From Chalara sp. BL73 (lineage: Eukaryota; Ascomycota; Leotiomycetes; Helotiales): 64,000 nt of DNA. The translations under genes were made by a program, and so were the position numbers. Numbering within the stretch: the stretch's first letter is position 1; each line of letters begins with the position of its first letter. The DNA is taken from contig CAKJVC010000012.1 in the NCBI GenBank assembly GCA_918026815.1, positions 1-64,000 of the forward strand, in the 5' to 3' direction. Shown here in pieces: positions 1-10,825 of the stretch. A model generated the notes under the pieces. The model saw only the letters and a list, made by a program, of their open reading frames with translations. It was not told where the DNA came from and made no database searches.

Positions 1-3000
1 AAAAAAAAAGACAGTATTCTTTAAAGTTCAGCAAAAAGCAACATTTTTAAAACTCCGCTATTACTTACTTATAAAACTGAATGCGTTCCAAAAAAGCCTA
101 AACAAAACCAAACTTATCCAAAAAAAAATACAGCGACGACGTAACAAAAAGCTATGCTTCAAATGTAGTTTTTCGAGACATATAGCTAGTTCTTATCGCT
201 AAAAGCAACTTTAAAAAAACAAGAAACAACTAAACATTACGAGCAAAAAGAATACAACAAAGTGCTTAGCAAAGTTTTAGCAGTACTTAAAGCCAAAAAC
301 CAGAAACGCTAGAAAAAAGCTAAAGCGACAACAGATTTATACTTAACATAACGCTACGTGTATTAAATGTAAAATAAAATGCAGTGCAGCCTGGAAGAAC
401 AAATGCTTAAACTGTTATTTCGACAAAAATAACGAATAAGAAAAAACAAGCAAAACTATAAAAGAATTTTTATTCCAAGTAAATAAAGCAGCTATCGAAT
501 CAAAATCTGACGAAAATTAAAATAGAAGCTTAGAGCTGAACCGGCTTTTAAAATCTCCGAATCAAAAAACGAATTCTGTATAAGTTACTATTAAAAGTTG
601 ATTAAAATAACTTTAAAGCATTTTCTAAAAAATATATAGTCAACAATACTCCAGCAGAAGAAATTACACTTTAGCGCAGGCTGGAAATCATCAATAACGA
701 AATCTTTAAAAAAGAACAAAGCTAAAAAAATGAAAGCAAAAAAGAGCTAAAAACGCAGCAAGTAAAAACAATGCTTGCGTTAAAATCAGTCGACGAGTTT
801 GAAAAAACAACGCAGCACATTATCGATATTTACAATATAGCACACTTTATTAAACTACATACTATACAAACTACTGCATATATTATTATAACGCTAAACA
901 AGCAGAATAGTACTTAAAGCGAAAGCGAATAATATACTTTGAAAATAACGAGAAAAAAACTAAAAAGAACTTTGCGCTTTCGGAAAAAGAACAATTATCC
1001 GTTAAAATCAAGCTAAAAACATACAATATAACAGTTATAATAAACTCCGGAGCTACAAGGAATTTTGTATCGCTAAATATAATAAAACATTTCGGAATAT
1101 TTACACAAGTCAAAAATAACTTATACACTTTTACGGTAGCAAATAGCACGAATGTATCGTACCGAAATAGACTTGTAGATATTGAAACTACGAAGCTCAG
1201 AATAAACACAAGTAACTATATAAAATAGTTACAATTAAATATTACTCGGATAAAGCGACATAAAATCATTTTAGAAATGCTTTAAATTGTAAAGCATAAC
1301 TTAACGATCAATTAGCAAACAAAACAGCTCGTTTTTAATAAATGCTAATGTACAGTCAAGCTTAAGCTATTAACTATTAAACTAACAAAAGTAAAACAAA
1401 AAGCACAATTAAAAAACTCGACTAAAGCCTAAAAAAGTTTGCGCTACTTCTAAAAAAGCCAGATTACTCAGATAAAAAATTATATACTAAAAAAGTGCTT
1501 AAAAAGTATAAAGAATTCGAAAAACTGTTTTCGAAAAAACAAAAACTCGCAGCTTTACCGGAACACAAGCTATAAAATCATAAAATACTATTAATCGAAA
1601 AGCAGTGCTTTTTAAAAACCAATTTATTTACTATCCGAAAATAACCTGAAAACGCTCAAAAAGTTTATCGACTTTAGCTTGAAAAAAATTATTAAAAAGT
1701 CAACATTACTAACAAAAAGTTCGGTGTTATTTGTGCTTAAATCGAACAAAACTAAAAAGTTGTGCGTTAACTATCGAAAGTTAAACGATATAACAATTAA
1801 AAATCGCTATATATTACTAAAAGCAGACGAAATAAAAATCGACTGCAAAAAGCTAAAATATTCACACAGTTAAATTTACGAAACGCGTATTATAGTGTGC
1901 GAATTAAAAAAGCGAAAAATAAAAAACAGCTTTCGAAACTCGGTACAAACATTATAAGTTTACAGCTATGCCGATAGGACTCACGAATGTTTTCGCTATT
2001 TTCCAAAAACTGATTAACAATATTTTTATGCTATTTTTAAATGTTATTTGTATATGCTATTTAAATGACATTTTGATTTATTTCAGCCGAAAAAAATCAC
2101 GGAAACGATGTTAAAGCAATACTATACGCGCTGCATAATGCTGACATAAAACTCAAACTATCAAAATATCGATTTGAAATTAAAAAGTTATATTTCTGGA
2201 ATATGTAATTTTTACAAAAAGAATTAAAATAAACTTAGCAAAAATTAAACTTATTTTAAAATAAAATGCTTCAACTTGCGTTAAAAACGTACAATTATTT
2301 GTAAAATTCGCTAATTTCTATCGAAGATTTATTAAAAATATTCGAAATTAGCTACTTTATTAACTCGACTTACTCGGAAAAACGTAGTTTTCGAGTAAAC
2401 AACAAAAGCACAAAAAGCGTTCGACAAACTAAAGCAGGCTTTACTACTGCTTTTGTACTTTTCGCTTTCGATGCAAAAAAAAATCAAAGTAAAAACAAAT
2501 GTATTAAATTATGCTTTAAAAGCTGTGTTTAGCTAATTTAACGCAAAAAGAAAATAGCAACTAACAGTTTATTATTTACGAAAGTTTACATTAGCTGAAC
2601 TCAACTATAAAATATACGACAAAAACTATTCGCTATCGTTAATGCATTTCGCGAATAAAAAAGTATTTAGAAAAATCTAAATACTAAGTACAAGTACTAA
2701 CAAACTACAAAAATCTTATTGCTTTTACTATTACGAAAAAGTTAAATCGACGCTAAATCAAATAAGCGAAAAAACTCGCTTTATACAATTTCAGAATTTT
2801 ATATATTAAAAAACGGAAAACGCTAAAACAGACGCGTTTAGCAAAAAACCAGAGTATTTTTTAACAAAACACATGTTTTGTATGCAGTGCTACAACAAAA
2901 ACTTATTAGTATTCAACAGAAAAAAACTCTTTATAACTATCAGAATAAAACATCGAGTAAAAAACTCAGAGTTTATTCAAGTATATAAAAAAATCTTATA

Positions 3001-4258
3001 GCTATTAAAGCTTTTAACAAATAAAAACAAAATTTACTATAAACAGCTTAAGAATTTTTGCTATTACAAGAAAATCTATGTTCTATTTACACTTAAAACG
3101 ACTTTTATAATAGAACAATACGGACTACCTTATAAATACTAAAAGATCGCTAAAACAATAAATAAAATTTCTAGAAACTACTACTTTTAAAAATAAAAAA
3201 ATAGTTACTAAAATAGTTACCGAATACGACACGTGTATCCGAAACAAAGCTTCGCGCTATGCTTTTTATAAACTAATGCAATCGCCGACTACTTTAAACA
3301 AACTATAAAAGTTTATCGCATAAAACTTTGTAGTAAAACTACTACTTTTCAGACAACCGGTCTCGAGAAAATAGTACGATTTAATATTTGTTATTGTAGA
3401 AAAACTACTAAATACTGTTACTTAGAACTATATTTGGAAAGCAGCACAACAGAAAATTTAGCTTATACTTTTTTAAAGTCGTAGTTGCGAACTATAAAAC
3501 TTTTACAGAATATCGGACAAAACAAACTTTTTATATCTAAGTTCTGAACAACGCTTACTGCGCTTATAGAAGTTAAAAAAGCTATTAACGAGTTTTTATT
3601 TACAAACTAACGAACAAACAGAAAAACTTAATTAGACAATAAAAGCATATTTTAAATGCTATGTAAACTACAAACAAAACAATTAAGTCGAGCTTTTGCT
3701 GCTCGCACAGTTCGCATACAACAGTACAATTAATAAAACAACAAAAATATCGCTATTTTATGCTAATTATAGTTACGAGCTAAAAGCATATTATAAACTA
3801 AGCAAAAATAAAGTACATTTACAGCTTGCAACAATTAAAGTCGAACAACTACAAGCACTGCACTTGCAGCTAGCCGAAAACATAAAATTTCTTAACTAAA
3901 AATCTGCGAAATACTACAACTGTAAGTATAGTAAAACATTATACTTTAAAAAAGAATAAAGTTTATTTTGTCAGAAAAAACATTAAAACCAAAAACTAAG
4001 CGACAAACTGAATTACAAAAGTTGAAACTATTTAAAATTAAACGAATTGTAGGACTAAATACATTCGAACTTCATTTTCTTAAAACTATGAATATATACT
4101 CAGTATTTTTCGCTTTACTTTTTGAACTAGTACTAGAAAAAGCACCGCTAGCTTCATACACGGAAATTGAACTAATTAACCTAAAAGCTAAATACGAAAT
4201 CGAAAAAATTCTAAACTGCAAGTATATTAAAAAGAAACTAAAGTATTTGATTAAATAG
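1..4258 (+). mobile_element. Decayed Ty3/gypsy retrotransposon, gag (part) to integrase, + strand
   Basis: Order of parts follows gypsy gag-pol. A gag zinc-knuckle-like stretch at about 152-200 reads LCFKCSFSRHIASSY. A protease-like segment at about 1036-1075 reads INSGATRNFVSL, with Asn where the catalytic Asp belongs. Reverse transcriptase pieces follow: an open part at 1679-1873 with LCVNYRKLNDITIKNRY, then about 1860-2100 with FTAMPIGLTNVFAIFQ and YLNDILIYF, where YLDD has become YLND. Integrase C-terminal parts are at about 3600-3900 (LLAQFAYNSTINKTT) and 3968-4258 (FKIKRIVGLNTFELHF). Many in-frame TAA/TAG stops and G-to-A type changes make it non-functional and look RIP-like. The 5' LTR and most of gag lie left of the window. 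Confidence 0.85.
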
Positions 4259-4369
4259 ATTAATTACTTAAATTCGGAAAACACATAAAAACCAAAAGAA
4301 ACTTTAACTGCTTTGAAATGCTCGAAAAGTTTTACTGTCAATATTTAAGAATTTCAAGTGTAAAGCCTA

Positions 4370-5035
4370 AAAAACGTTTTCAGGAGAAAAAAAGTCATAG
4401 TCAGCAAAAAAGTGTTCGGCAGAACTTCAGGTGTGCAAAATGCGTTGTGCACATTCTCTAAAGGATCCTCGGGCCTGGCCTGCGTAGCTTTCTGAGCCAT
4501 TCGTTTTTTCTTCCAAAGCATCGAGCTCGTCCAAAGACGCGAGCCCCGGCGCAACATTTCTTTCACGAGCGCAAAGAAACTTCTTCTGCGTACGGATCCG
4601 TTTAATCCGTGCAGAAATCTTTGCGGCAGCCTCGGCGAGTGCTTCGGCTTCTTTTCGGCTTTGGCCTCGTCCTTTTCCAACTTCTTTTTGCTTTGTTTAA
4701 AGACTTTCAGTCCTTAAAAGCAGGACTACTAGCATTACAATTAAAAAACTACGACGCACACACTCAGCACAACGAGTTGACCTTTCCGCTTTTATGCATT
4801 TTATAAAATGTCGATTTCGGGCATGTTTCTTTTCGCAAACAGTACACGGAATTTTTTCGCTAGTCAGAATTATTCGTTTTTTAGATTTTTTTTAATATTT
4901 TTTTCGACGTATTTTCAGAATTTAAGCAATCGGCTGTACGCTTAGTTGTCATAATAAAAAAAAGACGGCTATACGGCCTCCCACGATATTTCTTTAGCAT
5001 ACTTAAGCATGTAAACACGCTAGTCTAGGAAAAGA
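4370..5035 (-). mobile_element. Gag-like / element-associated coiled-coil ORF remnant
   Basis: On the minus strand this begins about 5 bp from the LTR and runs to about 4400. The upstream half is AT-rich and broken by TAG/TAA at places where Gln would fit (YAKEISWEAV then a stop, then PSFFYYDN then a stop). The downstream half (about 4430-4680) keeps normal GC content and reads as charged coiled coil in one frame (EALAEAAAKISARIKRIR; then VAPGLASLDELDALEEK). Proteins with this kind of tail are common beside fungal transposable elements, but I cannot name the family with certainty. The abrupt composition change inside one ORF is unusual. It could be the gag of a minus-strand element or a separate element fragment. 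Confidence 0.5.
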
Positions 5036-5039
5036 ATAG

Positions 5040-5390
5040 TGTTACGCGCATCGCTAACAGACTTATGCTTTAAGAGCCTGAAGCTCGGTAGATTTAGTTT
5101 ACACAGAGAATTCCTGGGTAAAATCACGTAATGAATCATGAATCATGCTATGATCTACGATCCATAGATCATAGCGCTTGCAATGATCCAAACACACGAG
5201 GGAATCTATATAAATAGATAGCTTTTCCTTAAATAGGAGCTTTGTGCTCAACTCAATATAGTATCTTAACAACATACTGTTATCGGGATCTTACTCCATA
5301 TATGTGATATACCTACTTCTCCCCAGACCAACAAACCTTCGGACTAAGATCTTCTATCTATATCAGTTGTAGGCTGATAGGACCGTAACA
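5040..5390 (+). repeat. Long terminal repeat (351 bp) with 7-bp terminal inverted repeats
   Basis: The segment starts TGTTACG and ends CGTAACA, a perfect 7-bp inverted terminal pair beginning TG and ending CA, as expected for an LTR. A TATA-like TATATAAATA lies at about 5207-5216, and a purine-rich stretch (ggaaaagaatag) ends immediately before position 5040, like a polypurine tract. Both suggest + orientation and a 3' LTR. The 5 bp on either side (aatag and ctgca) do not match, so there is no target-site duplication. No primer-binding-site-like sequence follows. Its base composition is far more balanced than the AT-rich relics on both sides. Confidence 0.7.
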
Positions 5391-7640
5391 CTGCAGTACA
5401 AAAACGGCTGTCAAAAACTTTTTAAGCAACGCAAATGCTTTTTAACAATTTTTATTAAACTTGAAAAAACATTTTTTTTGTAAGCTGCGTTAAAAAAATA
5501 CTAAGCGTTCGTAATCTTTAATAAAACGCCGGTAAAAGTTACAAAACTCAGAAATAACTGTACGCTGCGCATATTAGTTGGCTGAGCTTAAAAAGTAATA
5601 GCCGAAATTTTTTAAAGTTTATTTCGATGCTTTTGTTATAATTATAAAGCTTAAATACTTAGTACGAGTTACGTGAAACTTTGTTTTCCAAATGTTTATT
5701 TGCAGGCCGGCAGTTTGTAGCCGCTCGAAAACTTTGCGAACATGTTTTACGTGCTCGCGCTTGCTGTTAAAAAATCAAAATGTCGTTTAAGTAAACTGTG
5801 CAAAAGTTATTTAAATAGTCAAAAAGCACGCTGTTTATATATTTTTAGTACGTGGCCGAGCTGTTCGTCAGACTAAAAAAGCATTTTGCACTTGTAAAAG
5901 CTATAGCGCGTACAAAACGTTGTAAACTCTTCTAAGTCAAGATTTATACGTATACGATAAAACGCTTAGCGAATATTAAGCTTAGTGTAAATTTTGGCTT
6001 TTGTTAAGCGTGCTAACGTTTCGTCAATTAAAAAAGCGAGTGTTGATTTTTCCGAGTAATCGAGTTAAGCTTGCAGTAATTAATACAAAAGCGAAAGCTT
6101 TATTTTTTTTCTTAACAAAAAACTGGAAACGCAAAAAGCTTGGTTTTCGACAATAAAGCTTTTACTTAAATTTTCGAGCAAGTACTTTTTAACAGCAAAA
6201 AACTTTTTGTAGTTATTTTGTAAAAAAGCTGTAATTTAAAAATTTAGCTTTGTAAGCTCGATTTTGTGGTTTATTTTAAAACGCAACAAAAGCAACTTGT
6301 CGAAAGCTTTTTCGAAAACGCACTAAAACAATTTTAATAAAACTTAAAACTTTAGCTTGAACTAAAGCGTTGTTTTTACTGTAGTTTAGTTTTGCTATTA
6401 ACAGGTAAGTTTTACTTGATAAGTTAAAAAGCTTGCGAGCTATAATTTTCCGCTTTTCCAAAATTTAATCGATTTTATACAGGCTTGTTGTAAACACTAA
6501 ATTGCTTTTTCGACGCGTGTAAAGCGTAAACGCGAATGCGCTAATAAGCGCTATATTTACGCTTAGCAAGCTTTTGTCGACAGCTGCTTTCGCCGAAATA
6601 GCGAGTTTAATGCTGTTTTGTTTCGAAAACAAGAATAACTGCTAAAACTTGGTTAGTACTGAAAAACGACTAGTGGCTCGAGCGTTTCGCGCTAGAAAGT
6701 AAAAAGCGCGCGAGCATTGCACTTAACGCTAGAGCGCGCGCGAGCTTCGCGCTGGAAAATTGAAAGTGTTTAAGCTTTGTTAGTATTACTAAAAAGCGTG
6801 CGAGTTTCGTGCTAGGAAGTAAAAAGTTTTTTAGTACCGGCTTTAGGAGCTCGTCGAGCTAAACAGGTCTTGCTAAAATCGAAAAAACAATTAAAAGCTT
6901 TTGCACGCAGCGTGCTAAAGTTTCGCGCTTAGCGATAGCTTGTTTTGCGTCGCGCTTGTCCGCGTCTTCTTGTGCGCTTTCGTCGGGCGCTTAAGGAGCG
7001 AGCGAAAATTAAGTGACGAAAATCAGTTTGTCGAAAGATTCTGTAAAAAGCAAACAGTTCGGCTATTTAATAATTCTATTTTTAACATTTAACTAAGCGT
7101 TTTGTTGTTTTAGCTACTTACGCTTAATAATCACGTCGTGAAAACTTAAATTAGCAATAAGAAAAAGCTGTTTTGAAAAACGTTTTTTGTCGACAGTAAA
7201 AAAGTAATATAACGTCGGTAATAAGTTTCGCGCGCTTGCTGTCGAAGCTTTTTATTTTAATAAAAAGAAGTTGAAAACGTCGAGCTTTGCATTTAGCAAT
7301 TAGCTGCTCGGCTAGCAAACTGTAAATCAAAAAAAACGTTTGTTTTAGTGTCGATAAAGCTCGAAGTGCTGTAACAATATCTATTTTTTATTAAACTACA
7401 AAAATTGTAAAAGCATTTCTGTTTATAAAGCGACGTAAGTCGAGAATAGCATGATTTTTATTCTTTTTTAGTACGCTTTAAAAAAACTTTTTAGAGTTTT
7501 TCTTTTTTCGACTTTTTTATTTTTCGAGCTTAAGCTAAGCGATTTTGGTCCTGCAAAGTTTTCGCTAAGCTTAAAAGCTCAGTTTCAGGAGCTTCAGCGC
7601 CGTGTTTAGCTTGCGCGGCAAAAACAGTTTGTAGCGTAAT
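5391..7640 (-). mobile_element. Second decayed Ty3/gypsy element, minus strand, truncated at both ends
   Basis: Reading the minus strand from right to left gives a second gypsy pol in pieces: a stretch before the RT (HKIELT, KKYLLENLSKSFIVENQAF, about 6260-6130), an RT core whose YLND-type box matches the one at 2060-2090 (complement of about 5765-5795), and the start of RNase H (EFCNFYRRFIK, about 5560-5530). The last element-like codons stop exactly at the LTR edge (5391), so integrase is missing on this side. On the right, element sequence abuts a host gene at about 7640 with no LTR between. Stops and high AT content make it dead. Confidence 0.75.
6660..6840 (-). repeat. Imperfect tandem repeats inside the minus-strand element
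   Basis: A GC-richer unit of roughly 30-40 bp, with a core like gagtttcgtgctaggaagt, recurs about four times in divergent form (cores near 6680, 6745 and 6805). On the minus strand the cores encode a repeated SSAKLAR-like peptide. It lies in the part corresponding to the gag-protease region of the element, so it is probably a variable low-complexity segment of the original polyprotein. Confidence 0.5.
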
Positions 7641-8159
7641 AACTATATATGGTTCTGTCGGACCCATCGTGGGGCTACCGATTGCCGTCTTTCTGAAGTT
7701 CACCCCATCGATATCGTTCGAACTGGTGCTGGAGCCAGACGGTGTTCGAGGCCGCAGATTGGCAAGGTTTGTGTATGAATTGCTTCTGACAATGCTTTCT
7801 TTCTCTGCTTGCATCCCTCGCATATTTGGTGGGGTCGAGTGAGTAGGTGGCGGTGTCGGAGGAATACTGCAGTTTATTAGGGACTAGATATCGTCATCGA
7901 GCTTATAGAGAACGTACTCCCCAGTAACGCGCACCAACGCCTCGACCCCGCAACAGAGCAATTTCAATGAAGCGACTGGAGTGAGTTCAAAGACATCGTT
8001 GAGGCTGCCAGGTGATGGTGGTGTATGGCGTCCATCGCGTTGAGATTCGGGAATGGCGAGACCTTTATCTTCGGAGGGGTCAGGACGAGGCGGAGGGATG
8101 AGCACGAAGGAGTCCGCCGAGTCGTGGATCGTCTCCGTTCCAACTTGACAAGACGACAT
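7530..8159 (-). pseudogene. PHO80/PCL-like cyclin gene, 5' part only, truncated by element sequence
   Basis: Exon 1 is 8159-7918 and exon 2 begins at 7866. The 51-bp intron 7867-7917 has a GTACGT donor, CTAAT branch and CTGCAG acceptor, and joins ...VRVTGD to IPPTPPPTHSTPPN. The next part (EKESIVRSNSYTNLANLRPR, then DIDGVNFRKT and EPYIVI) matches, from memory, the long N-terminal region of fungal PHO85-type cyclins that precedes the cyclin box. After EPYIVI (about 7640) the frame runs into element-like sequence for about 36 codons and stops at 7530, giving a chimeric ORF of 192 codons. The whole cyclin box, and so cyclin-dependent-kinase binding, is absent. It is either a real disrupted gene or an assembly junction. 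Confidence 0.7.
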
Positions 8160-10825
8160 TATTTTGAGGAAAGGATGCCTCCCTAGCAAAGAGGGGGCTG
8201 ATGATGGTAAATATCACTTTCCGGTTGTGGTTCAAGTATCACAGGCGTTAATTCCCGGAGCGGGTCTTTGAGCCGCGGCTTGAGGATAGTTGGCTGTTTG
8301 ATAGCTGACCAGAGGCGCATATTCTCGATAAGTTTTCAAGGGGATAAAGAGCAGAGAGGCGGATCCAGTATTTAAAGGAAATTGTGCGAGATATGGACAG
8401 CGGAGCTATCATTTAATGAGGTGGATTTGAGTGGTGGGTTAGTTGGCTTCGCAGAAGTGGAAAGGGTACCTATGTACTGCAGCATCAGGTAGAAGGAGCC
8501 CATAGTGGGTGATTGTCTTTTGCTGACTATCACGAGACACATGAATAGGCGCGAGGAATGGCCGGAATGCTAGCCCATGTGGTGGGTAATTACGGTGACA
8601 CCCCCAACCCATGCTGCAGTGCCAATGGTGCGGTGCGAGGAACAGTTCTGAACAAGGTATTGTGAGATTCTCAGATTGCCATGTCTCCATAAAATCCAAA
8701 GTTTGACGGTTAACTCGTGGCTGCATTCTATGCAGGTTCATTAATCGCGCTATGCCTATTGTCCAGGCTATATGGAAGCTAAACACAGGCCAAATCTGTG
8801 ATTCGTACTTCTACCAGTCCTCAGTGGCTTGCTGTGCCAAATAGCAAATGTCACTCTCTGATTGGATCTACATTGCTAGAATGCTGAGTTCAAAGTGTAG
8901 AACGAAAGGCAAAACTGGTCGCCAGGAGTGGGTTCTATGCATCACGGCCTGGTGGCAATACACCGATTTTCCCAATATGGAGCCATCAGCATGAGAATCT
9001 GTGGTGCTGTTCGGGCTGTCAAACAGCTCCCTTCCTGATGTGAATCTGGCTATAAAGATGCTGTTGACTCCCTAGATATGAGTCGATGGCAGAAGTTCGT
9101 GCTCAAGTTTGCCGTCAAATTTTACACTCGATCAAACCCGACAAAGTCAGCAGCACCATTTTTTTGGTGGATGCTAGGGCCAGATCGACGGTATGCATAT
9201 TAGTCGAATCGAGTTTAACATTTTCGTCCTGAACTTCCCTGCACTGGCCTTGTGTCGCATTATTGATACCAGCTGGCAATGCTTCTTGACAGTTCCTCCC
9301 TCCCTTCCTGCAGCCACGCTTCTGTCCAACGTTCCACCTGCTGTAAGCATGCAGTATCACTTAAGTCAAATGCTCTACTCACTGTCCCCCACGCATTCTA
9401 AGTTTCTCCTGAACTCTAAGCTATTCAAGCAACGCGGTTAGCAATATAACATGTTACAGTCCGATTTAGCCGGTTAACGAGGAAGGGTCCTCCTGCAGGG
9501 ACTACGGTAGTGGACCCTTTAAGAGTGGATTTCGAGACCGATGTCAGGTGGGAGCCTCGATCTAGGAGTTGTTTGGTTGCGAGCCTGGTCAAGATTTCTT
9601 CTTGTCTTTCCTTTTCCTCTCTTATTTCCGGGGTATGAGGCCCAGCAGTCGTTTAATCCTTGGGTGGCGGCCCAATTCTCCGGGACCAGCGCTTGTCGTG
9701 TGATCTTGAAATTCTAGGCATCGCATTCTAGGAAGCCTAGATGGGGTTTCGGAGGCGAAATGCTGCGTGTAATACTGAATATATGCGTGGCGGTGTTGTC
9801 AGAACTTTTCACAGAGCGGCCTTGTAGGTTAACGAGGCTTATCCAGGTATTGTCTCTGATGGGTAAAATTCGTAAAATTTCGTTCTCAAGTGTCAATGTT
9901 AGTCATATTACTCCAACGGGGGTTTTGTTTCTCTGCATTTTGTCGCAGTGATACGCCCTGTTAAGCAGTGAGTCCAACAACACCTGCACTTGTCAGCTTT
10001 TAATGTTTTTCTTTTTTTTCGGTCGTCATCCGGGGAGATTCCTACTGGTGTCGATCATGACTGCAGTAGCTTCTTGTAACACTCGAACTGCTGCGAGTAA
10101 CCGCTAGTTCGACCATTTGGCTGGATTCTACCCCTCATTCTGTATGATCCTGTCTCTGGCGTATGCAGGTCTATGTGCCTTTGACAGCCAAGCGCAGCCA
10201 TGCATCAGCATCAGTGCTGAAGATATTTGTAATAGCGTGGCAAACGGGCTGGCTGGGAATAGTCTCGCAAGTCAACTGATCCCCCACGTCCTTTCCATGA
10301 GGCAGGTGTGTAAAGTGAGTAGTATGTATGAGCTGTCACTCGTGTAACTTAGAGCGCTAGAGGATGTCGCCGAAGGCGGTCATCGCAGTGCTACATGCGA
10401 GTTCATAGCCTTCGATAATTGGATTTCTCGGATTGAGATTTGGGCATATCTCGACTACACTCTTCAAAGAGAACTCTCATGACCGTTATACTGAACCAAT
10501 TCAGCGCTCTGTGGCTAGGTAAGGATGGAAGCATGAAAGATACACTGTCACCTCATAAACTCAATCTATAGGAACACATATATAAGATCTAATTTTGTAC
10601 TTGTATTTGATTGGTATCATTGCGAAAACGTGCTCTACACCACTGTCCATTATTCTGCTTTCAAGAAATGTTGAAGCTTTATTTGCCGTTTTCTACTTGT
10701 TAAGAGGCATGCCTTCTAGTACTGCCTGTGTTAAGCATCTAATGCAATTCTACTTGTTGAATCTCTAAACCCCTCGTTCTTTTTTCGGGCCATAACACCA
10801 TGTACCAAATCGGTAATGCATCTTT
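8160..10825. other. Intergenic, no supported gene
   Basis: About 2.7 kb of normal-composition DNA upstream of the broken cyclin and downstream of the CBS gene. Several 60-115 codon ORFs occur on both strands, but none shows a recognisable domain, plausible splice continuation or compositional bias. The part next to 8160 should hold the promoter of the disrupted cyclin. Confidence 0.6.

Noticed and set aside
886..1209. 107-codon minus-strand ORF in the element block
   Set aside because: Antisense to the protease region of the plus-strand gypsy element; hydrophobic reading caused by AT-rich codons.
8439..8786. 115-codon minus-strand ORF upstream of the broken cyclin
   Set aside because: No domain, odd His/Trp-rich composition, in the region expected to be promoter.
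10117..10347. 76-codon plus-strand ORF starting with a hydrophobic segment
   Set aside because: It could pass as a short secreted peptide, but there is no codon before it supporting ATG context, no cleavage site pattern and no splice partner.
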